A DNA stretch of 64,000 bases from assembly GCA_026826555.1 (NCBI GenBank), contig JAKSZT010053928.1:46266985-46330984 (forward strand), read 5' to 3'. Positions within the stretch are counted from its first letter, which is position 1. Each line of letters opens with the position of its first letter. This stretch comes from Tolypeutes matacus. Taxonomy: Eukaryota; Chordata; Mammalia; Cingulata; Chlamyphoridae. Shown here in pieces: positions 46,996-58,284 of the stretch. The notes under the pieces were generated by a model. It worked only from the letters and a program-made list of their open reading frames with translations. It did no database searches and was not told the DNA's origin. The translations under genes and the position numbers were made by a program.

Positions 46996-47325
46996 TCATA
47001 TGAATTTCATGGTTGGCTTTTCCATTTCTGTAAAGGAGTCTGTTGGAATTTTGTTTGTGGTTCTGTTGAATATGTTTATCTCTTTGGGTAAAATGAACAT
47101 TTCAATAAGATTTAGTTTTCCAATCCATGAACACAGAGTGTCCTTCCATTTATTGAGGTCTTTAATTTCTTTCAGCAATGTTTTGTAGTTTTCTGTTTGC
47201 AAGTCTTTTAAATCCTTGATTAGATTTATTTCTAGATATCTGGTTTGTTTTGTTGTTATTGTAATGGAATTTTTTCTTGATTTCTTCTTCCCATTGTCTA
47301 TTACTAGAACAATGAAAAAGGGCAC
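46996..47325 (-). pseudogene. L1 ORF2 remnant, downstream part of reverse transcriptase
   Basis: The 109-codon minus frame contains recognisable L1 ORF2 text: 'LKDLQTENYKTLLKEIKDLN', then 'KWKDTLCSWIGKLNLIEMF', then 'LPKEINIFN' and 'FTEMEKPTMKFI'. In intact L1 this lies just after the polymerase core. The frame is open only locally and ends at the duplicated segment at 47321-47420. Confidence 0.85.
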
Positions 47326-47420
47326 TGAATTTTGTCAAAAGCCTTTTTTGCATCAGTTAAGATGATCATGTATTTTTCCCCTTTGTTCTATTAATGGGCA
47401 TTACATTATTTTCTTATGTT
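47321..47420 (-). repeat. Duplicated reverse transcriptase segment inside the L1
   Basis: This stretch ('actgaattttgtcaaaagcc', 'tgcatcagttaagatgatca', 'ttctattaatgggcattaca', 'ttttcttatgttgatg') is a diverged second copy of 47741-47845 in the same orientation, 420 bases away. In intact L1 the segment occurs once, at the position of the second copy. Confidence 0.8.
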
Positions 47421-47460
47421 GATGTATCTTGTGGATCTCACAGGATTCTTTGTGTATAGG

Positions 47461-47480
47461 ACATGCTGTCTGCAAATAAG
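47461..47480 (-). pseudogene. L1 reverse transcriptase catalytic motif, second Asp lost
   Basis: On the minus strand these bases read Leu-Phe-Ala-Asp-Ser-Met where active L1 has Phe-Ala-Asp-Asp. The second catalytic aspartate, needed to bind metal for polymerisation, is serine. Surrounding wording (a 'gtaaaactcc...' block one side, 'ggatgccttttatttctttt' in antisense on the other) fixes the location within ORF2. Confidence 0.7.
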
Positions 47481-47626
47481 GAGTTTTACTTCTTTCTTTC
47501 CTGTTTGGATGCCTTTTATTTCTTTTTCTTGACTGATTGTTCTGGCTAGAACTTCCATTTCAATGTTAAATAACAGTAGTGACAGTGGGCATCTTTGTCT
47601 TATTCCTGATTGTAAAGGGAAAGCTA

Positions 47627-47860
47627 TCAGTCTACACCATTAACTATGATACTGGATGTGGGTTTTTCATATATGTACTTTATCATGTTAAGGATGTTTC
47701 TTTTTGTTCCTAGTTTTCTGAGTGTTTTAATCAGGAAGGGGTGCTGAATTATGTCAAATGCCTTTTCTGCATCAAACAAAATGATCATGTGTTTTTTCTT
47801 CATTCTATTAATGTGGTATATTACATTAATTAATTTTCTTATGTTGAAACCCCTTTGCAT
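47627..47860 (-). pseudogene. L1 ORF2 remnant, reverse transcriptase palm start
   Basis: The 77-codon minus frame holds '[20 protein letters not shown]', then '[19 protein letters not shown]', then 'KTLRKLG' and '[14 protein letters not shown]'. The DAEKAFD motif with the first catalytic aspartate is intact. It is a fragment of the dead L1. Confidence 0.9.
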
Positions 47861-48915
47861 ACCTGGGATAAGTCCTACTTGATCAAGATATATAATTATT
47901 TTATTGTGCCATGGGATTTGTTTTGCTGTTATTTTTTAATGATTTTTCCATCTATATTCATAAGGGATATTGGTCAATAATTTTCTTTTTATATCTTTTC
48001 TGACTTTGGTATTAGGGTAATGCTGACCTCAGACAATGAGTTGAGAAGTGTTCCATCCTCTTCGTTTTTTTGGAAGCATTTGGGGAGTACTGGTATTAAT
48101 AGTCTTTGAATGTTTGATAGAATTCACCATGTGAATACATCTGGTCCTGAGCCCTTCTTTGTGGGTGGTTTTTAGTGTCTAATTCAATATCTTTACTTGT
48201 TACTGTTCTGTTGGCATCTTTCATTTCCTCTTCAGTCAGTGTAGGTAGTTTGTGTGCTTCAAGAAATTTGTCCATTTCATCTAGATTATCTAATTGACAG
48301 GCATATAATTGTTCATAGTATCCTCTTATGATATTTTTTATTTCTCTGGGGTCAGTAGTAATACCCCTCTTTCATTTCTGATTTTAGTTATTTGTACCTT
48401 CACACTTTTTTTCTTTGTCCATGTTGCTATTGATCTTTTCAGAGAACTAACTAGCTTTTGTTTGATCCTCTGTGTTATTTTATTCTCTATTTCGTTTGTC
48501 TCTGCTCTAATCTTTATTCCTTTCTTTCTGCTAGCTTTGGGTTTAGTTTGTTCTTTTACTAGTTCCTCCAGATGTGAAGTTAGGTCCGTAATTTAAGTTC
48601 TTTATTCTTTTTTAATGTAAACATTTAAAGCTGTATGTTTCCCTCTGAGTACTGTCTTTGCTGCATCCCATAAGTTTTGGTGTATTATGTTTTCATTTTT
48701 CGTTTGTCTCAAGAAATTTCCTGATTTCCCTTTTGATTTCTGTTTTGATCCATTGGTTGTTTAAAAATGTATTGTTTAATGTCCATATATTTGTGGATTT
48801 TCCAGTTTTCCCTCTGTAATTAATTTCTTTTTCCATGCCCTTATGGTCAGAGAAGATGCTTTGTATTTCAGTCTTTGAAGTTTATTGAGGCTTGTTTTGT
48901 GACCTAACATGTGGT

Positions 48916-49146
48916 CTATCCTGGAGAACGATCCATATGCAATTGAGAAGAATGTGTATCATGTTGTTTTGAGGTACAGTGTTCTGTATATGTATCTATT
49001 AGGTCTAGTTCATTTATAATATTGTTCAATTTCTCTGTTTCATTATTAATTTTCTGTATAGATGTTCTACCTATTAATGAAAGTGGTATATTGAAGTCTT
49101 CAACTATTATTGAAGAGATATCCATTTCTCCCTTCAGTATTGTCAA
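48916..49146 (-). pseudogene. L1 ORF2 remnant, endonuclease domain
   Basis: The 76-codon minus frame contains 'VEDFNIPLSLIGRTSIQKIN' and 'NNIINELDLIDTYTEHC', corresponding to the GDFNTPLS-to-DLIDIYRTLHP part of the APE-like L1 endonuclease that nicks target DNA. The glycine before the Asp-Phe-Asn is glutamate here. No continuous frame links it to the polymerase remnant. Confidence 0.85.
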
Positions 49147-49296
49147 TGTTTGTCTCGTGTATTTTGGGGAACTGTGGTATAGCTACCGTAGCTCTCTTTT
49201 AGTTACTACTTGCATATAATATTTTTCCATCCTTTCACTTTCAAGTTTTTTGTGTCTTTGGGTATAAGGTGAGTTTCTTATAAACAACATGTAGTT

Positions 49297-49772
49297 GGGT
49301 CATTGCTTTTTTTAAAAAAAAAAAATTATTTATTTATTTGCCCATTTTTTAAATCCATTTTTATACTCACACACCCATTTTTGTGTCCATTCACTGGCCA
49401 ATTCTCTGTGTCTGTTTCCTGCCCTCTTTTCTCATCCTTCTCCTCCTGTCTTCACTGGGATTTGATCCTAGGAAGCTCCAATGTGGGAGAGAGACGTCTT
49501 ACCACCTGTGCCATCTTAGTTCCTGGTTTTTCGGTGCATCTCGTCTTGGCTCTCCCTTGTGTTACTCTCCTGTTACATTATCATCTTGCTGCATGGCTCC
49601 GTGGGGCCTGACAGTGCACCCGCTCGTAGGGCCTGGTGGCCCGCATGCCTTCTATATTTTTCTTTTTTTAATTTTTACCAGGAATTCCCAGGGATCAAAC
49701 CCAGGTTCCTCCATATGGGAGAAGGCTGCCCAACCATTTGAGCCACATCCGCCCCCGGGTCATTGCTTTTTT
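49297..49772 (-). mobile_element. Dimeric DAS-SINE nested in L1, 16-bp target-site duplication
   Basis: gggtcattgctttttt occurs at 49297-49312 and 49757-49772. The 444-base antisense insert has two tRNA-like heads, around 49455-49530 ('gggatttgatcctaggaagc') and around 49680-49750 ('gggatcaaacccaggttcct'), with a TTTA/A tail at the low end. Removing the insert restores continuous L1 text. The 186-codon plus frame at 49383-49943, the longest free of N in the window, comes from this SINE and flanking L1. Confidence 0.93.
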
Positions 49773-52229
49773 ATCCATTTTGCCAGTCTATGCCTTTTGA
49801 TTGGGGAATTTAAACCATTTACATTCAGTATAATTACTAATAAAGAAGGACTTAGCTCATTCATTTTGTTCTTTTTTCTTATTCATATTATATTCCTTTC
49901 CTTCTCTTTTCCTTTACTGCAATCTTATTTTGTGCATACCTAATCTTTTGTGATTGATTCCTTTCTCATTTTTGTTTCTTTATATATATTAAATATTTTC
50001 TTTGTGTTTACTTCTGGGCCTGTATTTAACATTCTAAATCTATAAAAAACTAGTTTTAAATTATATCAACTTAATTTCAGTAGCAAACACAGTCTCTGCT
50101 CCTATTCTCCTCCACTTTACCCTCTATGTTGTTTTTGTCTCATATTGCCTCTTTATATTTTGTGTGCCCATAATATGGAAATGTGATTATTTCTTACTCA
50201 ATTATATTCTAAATCTTATAGGAAACAAAGTATAGAGTAACATACTGTGGATACCATACTATTGGGTTTTGTATTTACCCTGTAATTTCCTTAACTGGAA
50301 ATCTTCATTTCTTCACACTGCTTTCAGCTACTGTCTCTGTCTTTTTCTTCAGCCTGATGAACTTTCTTTAGCATTTTTTTTTTTTTTTTTTAGGGCCAGT
50401 GTCGTGGTGGTGAACTTTTTCAATTTCTGTTTATTTGCATATTTCTTAAACTCTCCCTCATGTTTGAAGTGCAGTTTTGCCAGATATAGAATTTTTGACT
50501 GGCATTTTTGTCTTTTGTACTTTAAGTTTAGCACACCACTGCCTTCTTGTCTCTATGTTTCTGATGAGAAATTGGCACTTAGTATTATTGAGAGTTCATT
50601 TAATGAGATGAATCACTTCTCTCTTGCTACTTTCAGAATTCTCTCTTTATTTTTGGGGTTTGACAATGTGATTAGTATGTATCTTGGTGTAGGTCTAATA
50701 GGGTTTACCCTCATTGGCATTCGTTGCTCTTCTCGGACATAATATATTTATGTCTTTTGTAAGATTTGGGAAATTTTCAGCCATTATTTCCTTAAATATT
50801 TTTTCTGCCCCCTTTTTCCTTCTCTTCTCCTTCTGGGACTCCCATAACTCATATGCTGATATGCTTCATGTTGTCCCACTACTTACTTTTTCATTCATTT
50901 CTCCATCTGCTCTTCCAACTGTGTGATTTTGATTACCCTGCTTTCTAGTTCATTGATTCATTCTTTTGCCTGTTCAAATCTGCTGTTGAATGCCTCTAGT
51001 GTATTTTTAATCTTCATTATTGTGCTTTTAATCCCCATAAGTTCTGTTATGTTCCTTTTCAATCTTTCTAATTCTTCTTTTTGTTCACATATTGTCTTTT
51101 TATATTAGTGCTATATCCATAACTAGTTTATTTCCATCCATATTTTCCTTTAACTCCTTGAACTGATTTAGGAGATTTGACTAAACATCTTCAATTAGTT
51201 GTTCTAATGTGTGTTTCCTCTGATATTTTAATATGTTCCATTAAATGAGCCATCTCTTTCTCTTTCTTTGTGTTGCTTGTGATCTTTTGTTGATGTCTGG
51301 GCATTTGATTATATTGTTGTGCTAACTCTGGAAGTTATTTCAACTCATTTGGGATTTAGTGTAACTTCATTCTGTGTTAAGGTTCTTCGATGAATGGTCC
51401 ATTTGTACTGAGCTTTTAGAGCAACCCTTGTTTAACAGTTGGGATTTTCTCAGGTCTTTATACCCCTGCTCTGTGTAAGCACAGTAACTTTTAAGTTTAC
51501 CCTATTGTAACTGTTTCCCCTCCAGGAAAGGATTTCCTTTCCTCTTTACCTCCTCTTGGAGGCCTGGGCTGTTCTCTTTGTTTTTATACAAACTTTGCTC
51601 CCCGGCAGCTATAATTTGTTCAGCTCTCCCACTCTCTGAGCCTTTTCACTCCAGCTTTCAGCCCTTAGTCCACCCTGCTTTACAGTGGTTCAGTTTCTGC
51701 CTCTGGTAACTTCCATGTTAGGGTATCCTGATTCATGGAGCCAGATATGGTCAGGTTTTAAAAATACTTGATTTTTTTTGTTTAGGTGTACCAGTGATTA
51801 GGGACCTGGATAGGAGTGTGTACAGATTGTCAATAATTATACCACAGGCCACTTTACTATATCCACACCCATACCAACCAATAGGGCCCTGTGCCTGAAT
51901 GTGCATGGGACTCTAATGCACTGCTGTAAGTGTTTCTGTGGACAGTGACCACTGTAGGGAGTGCCTGGAGTGGAGTGCTGCCACTGTATATCTCTTAAAC
52001 TGTGTGGAACCAAGCATGGAGGAGGGATTCAGACTAGCAAGTCTAAGTGCTACCTTTTTGGGGCTTATTTTTGTTTCTTGATTCAGCATGTTTGGAGTCT
52101 TTCTTAGTCTCTTTCATTCTCTAGAGTTCCAAGCAAGTTGAAACTGCCCTTCGATTGAAATGTCTCTAGGGGAGACATTCCTAGGGATGTTTTATGCTTC
52201 CATCTTGATGATATTACCCCTTAACATCT

Positions 52230-52810
52230 CCTTAAACTCTCACTTGAGTATCTTTTTAACATTTTTACAGGCCATTTATAATACTTCTTATGTGAAATGC
52301 CTATTCATATTTTTTGCCCAAATTTCCATTGAGTTGTTTGTCTTTCTTTTATTGCTGTAAGGAATATCAATTCTTTCATGGTTATATGCATTGAAAACAT
52401 TTTCTTTCACTTTGTGGCCCGCCTTTTCAAATTTTTATCTGCCTTTTGATGAATGAAAGTATTTTATTTTAATGAAGTTTTAATGAAGACTCCTCCCTTA
52501 TTTTTTGTACTTTTGGGGTCCTGCTTAAGGAATGTTTCATTGTTCCAGATTCATAAAGACATTATCCTCTGTTCTAAACATTGATCTTTATGTATGGTAT
52601 GCGGTAAGCATATAATTTTGTATAAACAACCTCCCAGCACCACTTTTTGAGTATTATATTTTCCTCACTTATATGAAATGTCAGTTCTGTCAAATACCAA
52701 GTTTTTCATATGTATATGGGTCTGTTTCTGAGCTATTCTTTCTGTAGCTTTGAATCCCTAATAAGATCTAATATTACATTTTGTTAAGAACTACATCTTT
52801 GTATATTATT
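52230..52810 (-). mobile_element. Old L1 fragment, antisense
   Basis: Old L1 3' wording in antisense: 'ccttttgatgaatgaaagta', 'ggggtcctgcttaaggaatg', 'caacctcccagcaccacttt', 'gggtctgtttctgagctatt' (about 52718). It starts again near the 3' end of an L1, so it is a second element, not a continuation of the neighbour. Confidence 0.65.
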
Positions 52811-54670
52811 TCAAGCATACTAACAGACATATCATTGAGTCAGCCTATCTGCCATCCGATGAAAGAAATTGTCATAGAATTCCAAACCGTGTGCTCAGCA
52901 TTGAGCTAGTATCAGTGCAAGGAGATAGGCAGAAGAGTCAAATATGAGATGATGTCTTTGCCCTTGAAGATGGACAAGAGAAGCAAGAAACAATGTTTTT
53001 TATGTACCCACCCTGAACTGGGTAGCATGTGAGAAATTCTAGTTAGTTAATTTTTCTGGGATGACAATGCTACTCTAGTGCAACAATTAGGCAATACTTC
53101 CAGACCAATTTAATGATGTTAAACTGTACTTTGTAGTCTGCAAATGCTAGAGAAGTTCAAGGAAGTGTTTAACACTATGGATAATTTATTCATTCATAGA
53201 AAAGGGAAAGTGTGATTATGGTATGGGTAAAGAGGAGTATAAATACTCAACAGTAATTAAACTCAGGTCTTTCTTTTAACCTTTTCTAGCCTATTTCTCT
53301 TTCAAAAGTTAAATTAATTCCATGGCAAACTGTCCCAACTCTTTTCCAAGGAATTATATGTGACATAAAATGCTAAGCACCAAAGGAAACAATATCAGGG
53401 CTCTCTAGGATTCTCCATCCAATCCCTATGGGTCTCAAGTGGGAAACCCCACCCACTGGAAGGCAAGCTTTTCCACAAACTGGTCTTTCTTTGATGCCAG
53501 GAGTGTTGTCTCATCTTGAAGAGTTGTACCCACCAAATGATGTTATAATTAAGTATCTAATTAAGTATAATCTTCTTTTACCTTAATTTGAAGGTTACAT
53601 CAATTTTTTCTTGAAAAATCAACCTTGAACTTACCACACCTGATTCTTAACAATTTTCGACATATTTACTGATCTTACAAAATTATTTGAATCTGTAAAA
53701 TCTAGGGTCTCTCAAATACAAAAAACATGATAATAAGACGAAATAGGTGGAATAGAAAAAGTAAAAGAAATGCTGATTTCTCTTATCTGTAATTGTATTA
53801 AATTAGATGATGTTAAATTAAGTAATGCCAATAAGTTGTGTCCACATGGTTGAATCTGTGAGATCCAGCAAATACTCAGTTAGAAATAATTGTTAATTAT
53901 ATGAAATAAGAAAAGGCACATACATGTACTTGTACACACATGCACACACACAATATAAGACCAGGTTACAGAGTAGCTACTTTATTCTAGTTATAAATCA
54001 AAATTTCAGGATGCTAATATAGAAGCCATTTTAAGAAAAGCATAGTTTGTCAGATACCCTGATCTAGCAGAGATCTTTTAAGGAGTGATTATAATAAATT
54101 CATTTTTCACGGATTAAATCTTTTGTTTTATATATAAATTGCTTTGCTTTAAGCCAACCTTTCTTTTGGAAGAGCATCTCAAAACAATTAAGACATAGGC
54201 TAAGGAATAAATCTTCTTGCCTGCATCACCTGCTCCAATCCCAGCCACTTACTTATCATCAGTACACCAGAAGCCAATTAGTGATGCACCAAGCAATTAC
54301 TAAGTACTCACTCTGTCAGACATTGGACTATGTGCTTTCTATACCTTGCCAATTAATTGTGTTAGCTCTGTTGAATATATAGAGACACTTGAAAGTCAGT
54401 GGGAAAAAACACCATGGTACAAATTTAAGTTGTATTGTTGTCTTCTGTAATAGAAACCAAGGAAATCTTTGCATAATAGAAATTGATCACATTTGAATAT
54501 CAGATGGTCTTTTGATCAAATTGTCAAGCATGCCATAGAAATAGAGGCATGTCAATGGCATATGATATCCTTTGGTGTGTTTGTCTTTCACAGAATATAA
54601 ACTGCAATGAGAGTGATACTAAATGAGAATTTTTGCTAGAAAATACATTCTGATGAAAACCCAAGTTCCC
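52811..54670. other. Mostly unique sequence
   Basis: 52890-53020 ('tgtgctcagcattgagctag', 'gatgtctttgcccttgaaga') may be an ancient repeat; the rest is unrecognised. Confidence 0.35.
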
Positions 54671-54965
54671 ACTTTAATTTGAGAAAAAGTGTTTGCATCA
54701 GGGAATTGTTTATTTCCCTCTTACATTTAAGACTGAGGATGTTCTATTTAAAAGAGGCAATGTCGGCAGTTTTAATCAATACAGAACAAAGGACTTGTAT
54801 ATGTTCACTGTTGCATGCATTGGTCAAGTGTTTGATCAAGGTGGTTCTTCCCTGAGCTGTATATTTTGCTTCATGTAATTTTATAGGAATTCTTTTAGCA
54901 GCCAAAGCAAGGGAAGTTTTTTCTATAATGGGGCTATTAAAGCTCACTCCAATAAGGAAGACCAT
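54671..54965. promoter_or_regulatory. Candidate conserved non-coding element (weak)
   Basis: Repeat-free block with opposed open frames (54693-54878 plus, 54744-54965 minus) that do not resemble proteins and motifs such as 'ttaatcaatacagaacaaag'. Texture only. Confidence 0.2.
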
Positions 54966-55545
54966 CTCAGTTCACATTCCTGAGAATCATGACCACTTCA
55001 GTGCTATAGACCAGGATGTTTACATGTCTCTGCCGTATAAATATATCATTTAAAACATCTGTCTACTGAATCTGTGCAGATGATAGGGGAAAAAAATCCT
55101 CCATGAATATTATCTTCTTCAAGCTCATGTGATACATGAAAACTACTGGTAAAATTTCTGCTATTACCACTATCAGCAGTAACTGAAATAGTCATTGTCA
55201 GTCTTTGTTTTCATCAAAAAGGATGATCAAAACCCCTTATAATGGTTATCTTTGTGATTTCTTATTATATCCTTTATTATAGAGAGAAGCGATGATTTTT
55301 TTTTTCCACTTCTGGAAATCAAGTATGTGTAAAAGATGCCTTGCCTTACACTTCAACAGTTTGACTTTTCTTTCTCCAACTTTAGTTCCAAAGAAACTCC
55401 TAGAAAGGTAAAAAGCATCTCCTTTTCAAAATTCCAATTGCCACATGGGGAAACTGCATCTGTACTCTACTAAAGAATCTGAAGTATGCAGAACTGCTTT
55501 TGGGTATTTTACAAAATCATCAATATTCTTAGGCTGTTGCTTTTG
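54966..55545. other. Unique sequence
   Basis: Nothing recognised. Confidence 0.4.
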
Positions 55546-55770
55546 CATAAGCTAACATTTGTCATTGTGCTCAGGACATTCCAAATCTCTTATCAACTCC
55601 AAATTTGAATGAACGGCCCAGGAATTATCCAGGAGAAATTCAATAAATTTTAATTAATTTTGCATGGCCTGGAGAAATAGAGAAATTGCATGAAACCCAT
55701 AATTTTGCCTGTGTAGTGTGAGTCTGAAATGTAGACCAGCCTAATTCTTCACAACCTCCCATTTCAAATG
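55546..55770. promoter_or_regulatory. Candidate conserved non-coding element (weak)
   Basis: Repeat-free and rich in homeodomain- and POU-like words around 55620-55705: 'ccaggaattatccaggagaa', 'tttaattaattttgcatggc', 'gaaattgcatgaaacccata'. Judged by texture. Confidence 0.25.
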
Positions 55771-56640
55771 TATCTAAGTCAATTCACCCTTTTGTAAAGG
55801 AACTCATTCTTATTGCTGTCTGGATACACCCAGATGCCTGCGATGAAATATCTTTCCACTTTAGTTTTCATTATTCTTTCAAAAGTTGGCAATATCTGGG
55901 ATAAATTTTTATTTCTTCTTACTTCTGTAGAAAACAATTTCTTTCTAGAACCATATAGATTTTTTTTTAACACTCATGTATACCTATATATTGAATGATA
56001 AGAGTATACATACTTTTCAGTCAATTTAATTCAATAACCTTTTATCTTAAATCTACATTGTACAAGGTACTATGCTGAAGGTACATGGAAAGATGGAGAA
56101 AGGCATGTCCCTGATTCCAAAACAGTGTAGTCAAGTGGGCTACATTGCATTTACAAATAATTACATCACAATATCGGGTGTGAGAAATATTAGAACAGCA
56201 TAAATGTACAAGAACTAGATATTATTTATAGTTGCGGAGAGACAGTAACAGTTATGGACTGGTCCTTACTAGATAGCTTTTTTATTAGATAGAGAAGGTT
56301 GAAGAATATTGTAGTGCACCTTCATTAATTTTCAGCTCCATTATGAAGGCATGCTAGATGTGCTTCTGATTAAATAATGCATTTAAAATATATTTTCCTC
56401 TCCAAATGTTTAGTATGTTAATTCTGAATAAAAGGGAATGTAGAATTTATAATCAGTGTTTGGAGGGAGGAAAATCAAATCAAGGATCCTCCAAATTAAG
56501 GATATGTCTGAAATAAGTTTAAAATCTCTGAGCTAATGTATATGATCAACAACTTCAGTTTGTGGTTCATTCATAGGTAATATTATCTTGTTATGAATGG
56601 ATAGTTCTATTTAATTCTTGTAATTTCTCAGCACCCATCT
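55771..56640. other. Mostly unique sequence
   Basis: 56030-56290 ('caaggtactatgctgaaggt', 'gtccctgattccaaaacagt') may be an ancient repeat of the 5370-5520 type. Otherwise unrecognised. Confidence 0.35.
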
Positions 56641-56815
56641 ATCTTGCAGCAGTTTTCACAAAGTGTGATTTCCAGACAAGCTACACCAGAATTATTTGGG
56701 GGTAGGTTGTTAAATCTGGAGATGGAGGCCTGGTGTCCTCATTTTAACAAGGCCCTATTCCAGGTGACCTTTGTGTCCATCAAAGTTCAAAACCATAGCC
56801 TCAAATTATGTGAAT
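56641..56815. mobile_element. hAT-Charlie-like DNA transposon (MER20/MER5 type), degenerate
   Basis: 'cagcagttttcacaaagtgt' at the start, 'accagaattatttgggggta', 'acaaggccctattccaggtg' and 'tcaaagttcaaaaccatagc' at the end parallel the inverted layout of the element at 15177-15364. Highly diverged. Confidence 0.45.
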
Positions 56816-57473
56816 TTTATAGGAAAATACTAAAATTCTACTTCTTTCCATATAGTCTTTAAGAGGGAGTTTGACTGGTAGATATGGTTCTCCCCTGTCA
56901 TTCCCATTTAGAATTTTACTGACTGACATGTTCCAATTTTTTTTCTTAATGCCTAGTCATTAAATGTTGAGTAAATTGTCCAGAAACCATTAAATTGTTT
57001 AATTTTTAAAAAATCAAAACAAAGCTATCCATGGAATAGTTTTTCATTGTGACTACTCTAAGAAGTATCCACACTTAACTTTCTCCTGGTCTTGAAGGCT
57101 TGGCGACTTCCAGTGCTAGAGTTCAGAGTTTGCTGGTAGCTAGGAGATTCTGGTGCCAGCAGCGATGCAGATTTCAGCCTCTCTAACTGCCTGTCTCTAG
57201 GCTCAGCACTCAGTGATTTCAAATAAAATTTGGTGTGGTTGGCAGTGGGATGAGGTGTTCCCAATCTCATGTATCTCATCTACAGCTCATGACCTAAAAC
57301 TTGCCATACAATAGAGAATGTGCGGTGATTGTGGTAGAATTTAGCTGTGAAGGGTCTTACAATAGTTGGACTATAGCCCTGAGTTTGAGATCAAGGATTC
57401 TGATCCTAAAAGAAAAACAAAGCCATGTGGACCTGTTGATCATTTGCTTGCAAATGACTTAAAATGCGCTTTT
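56816..57473. other. Unique sequence
   Basis: 57060-57300 is slightly GC-richer and has a 73-codon minus frame without features. Confidence 0.4.
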
Positions 57474-57798
57474 AGGGAAACGGATGTGGCTCAAGCAGTT
57501 GGGTGCCCAACTACCACATGGGAGGTTACGGGTTCGGTTCCTGGTGCCTCCTAAAGAAGATGAGCAAGACAGTGAGCTAACATGATGAGCTGGCATGGTG
57601 AGCTGACACAACAATATGATGCAATGAGGAGACACAATGAGAGACACAACAAGCAGAGAGCAGAGATGGCTCAAGTGATTGGACGCCTCCCTCCCACGTG
57701 GGAGGTCCTAGCTTCGGTTTCCGGTGCCTCCTAAAAAAGATGATGAACAGACACAGAGAGCACATAACAAACAGACATACAGAGAAAAAAAAAAAACA
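57474..57798 (+). mobile_element. Dimeric DAS-SINE, sense
   Basis: The only clear plus-strand SINE of this family here. Head 1 (57474-57560) has 'gatgtggctcaagcagttgg' (A-box-like) and 'gggttcggttcctgg' (B-box-like); head 2 (57660-57735) repeats both with changes ('gatggctcaagtgattgg', 'cttcggtttccgg'). Each is followed by 'gtgcctcctaaa', then GA/ACA-rich filler, and the element ends in an A run at 57784-57796. No clean target-site duplication is visible. Because it reads 5' to 3' here, it is the easiest copy for seeing the two-unit design. Confidence 0.9.
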
Positions 57799-58284
57799 GC
57801 TCTTTTTAAAAGTTTACTAACTAAAGTAAGGCAAAAGAACTTGTCTGAATGTGCTCTGCAAAATGTTGACACCCAAAATATTCCTCCAAAGAACTGCTGA
57901 GTTTTATATTAGAGCTTTGAATGCATTTTGTGGCAGTATAATTTTCACCTAGCAGGTGAGTTCATCTCCTGAAATTCTGTTCCTACAGTTTTTAGATCCC
58001 TAAAACCTCATGTCAGCCTGAGTCTTACTCACTATTCTGGGTGCACTCCCACCCCTGTGGAGGGAAATATGCTGCAGACAGGACTCAATGTTGGCAGCTT
58101 CTCGGACCTTCTCCCCCACATCCTGCCATGCTGGTTCCCATGACCATATGCTGGTCTTGCCTGCTTGAATTTGTAGATTGAAATGCAGTTGAGGTTTCCC
58201 AGAACTGGCATCCAGTGATGTGCTCCAGGTGTTTGGAGGCCTCTTGCCGTCTCAGTTACCTAGCCAGTTCCCTGCCTGTAGAGG
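57799..58284. other. Unique sequence
   Basis: Nothing recognised. Confidence 0.4.

Larger units (their letters stand above)
43600..52170 (-). mobile_element. Near-complete ancient L1, antisense, with two nested insertions
   Basis: Pieces 43600-44198, 46625-49312 and 49757-52170 read as one antisense L1 from 3' end to 5' region, about 5.7 kb. Landmarks in order: 3' UTR text ('gaaaccactgccaaacacaa', about 44135); the end of ORF2 ('ttgaagagactgttctttct', about 46750); reverse transcriptase (47.3-47.9 kb); endonuclease (48.9-49.15 kb); ORF1/5' UTR-like DNA ('ggaaattttcagccattatt', about 50768, and 51.3-52.1 kb). Its two insertions are a bipartite L1 3' end (44199-46624) and a DAS-SINE (49313-49756). 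Frames are broken throughout and a catalytic residue is lost, so it is dead. Confidence 0.85.

Noticed and set aside
49383..49943. 186-codon open frame, the longest without N
   Set aside because: It runs through the antisense DAS-SINE and the flanking L1; the predicted peptide is low in complexity and has no domain.
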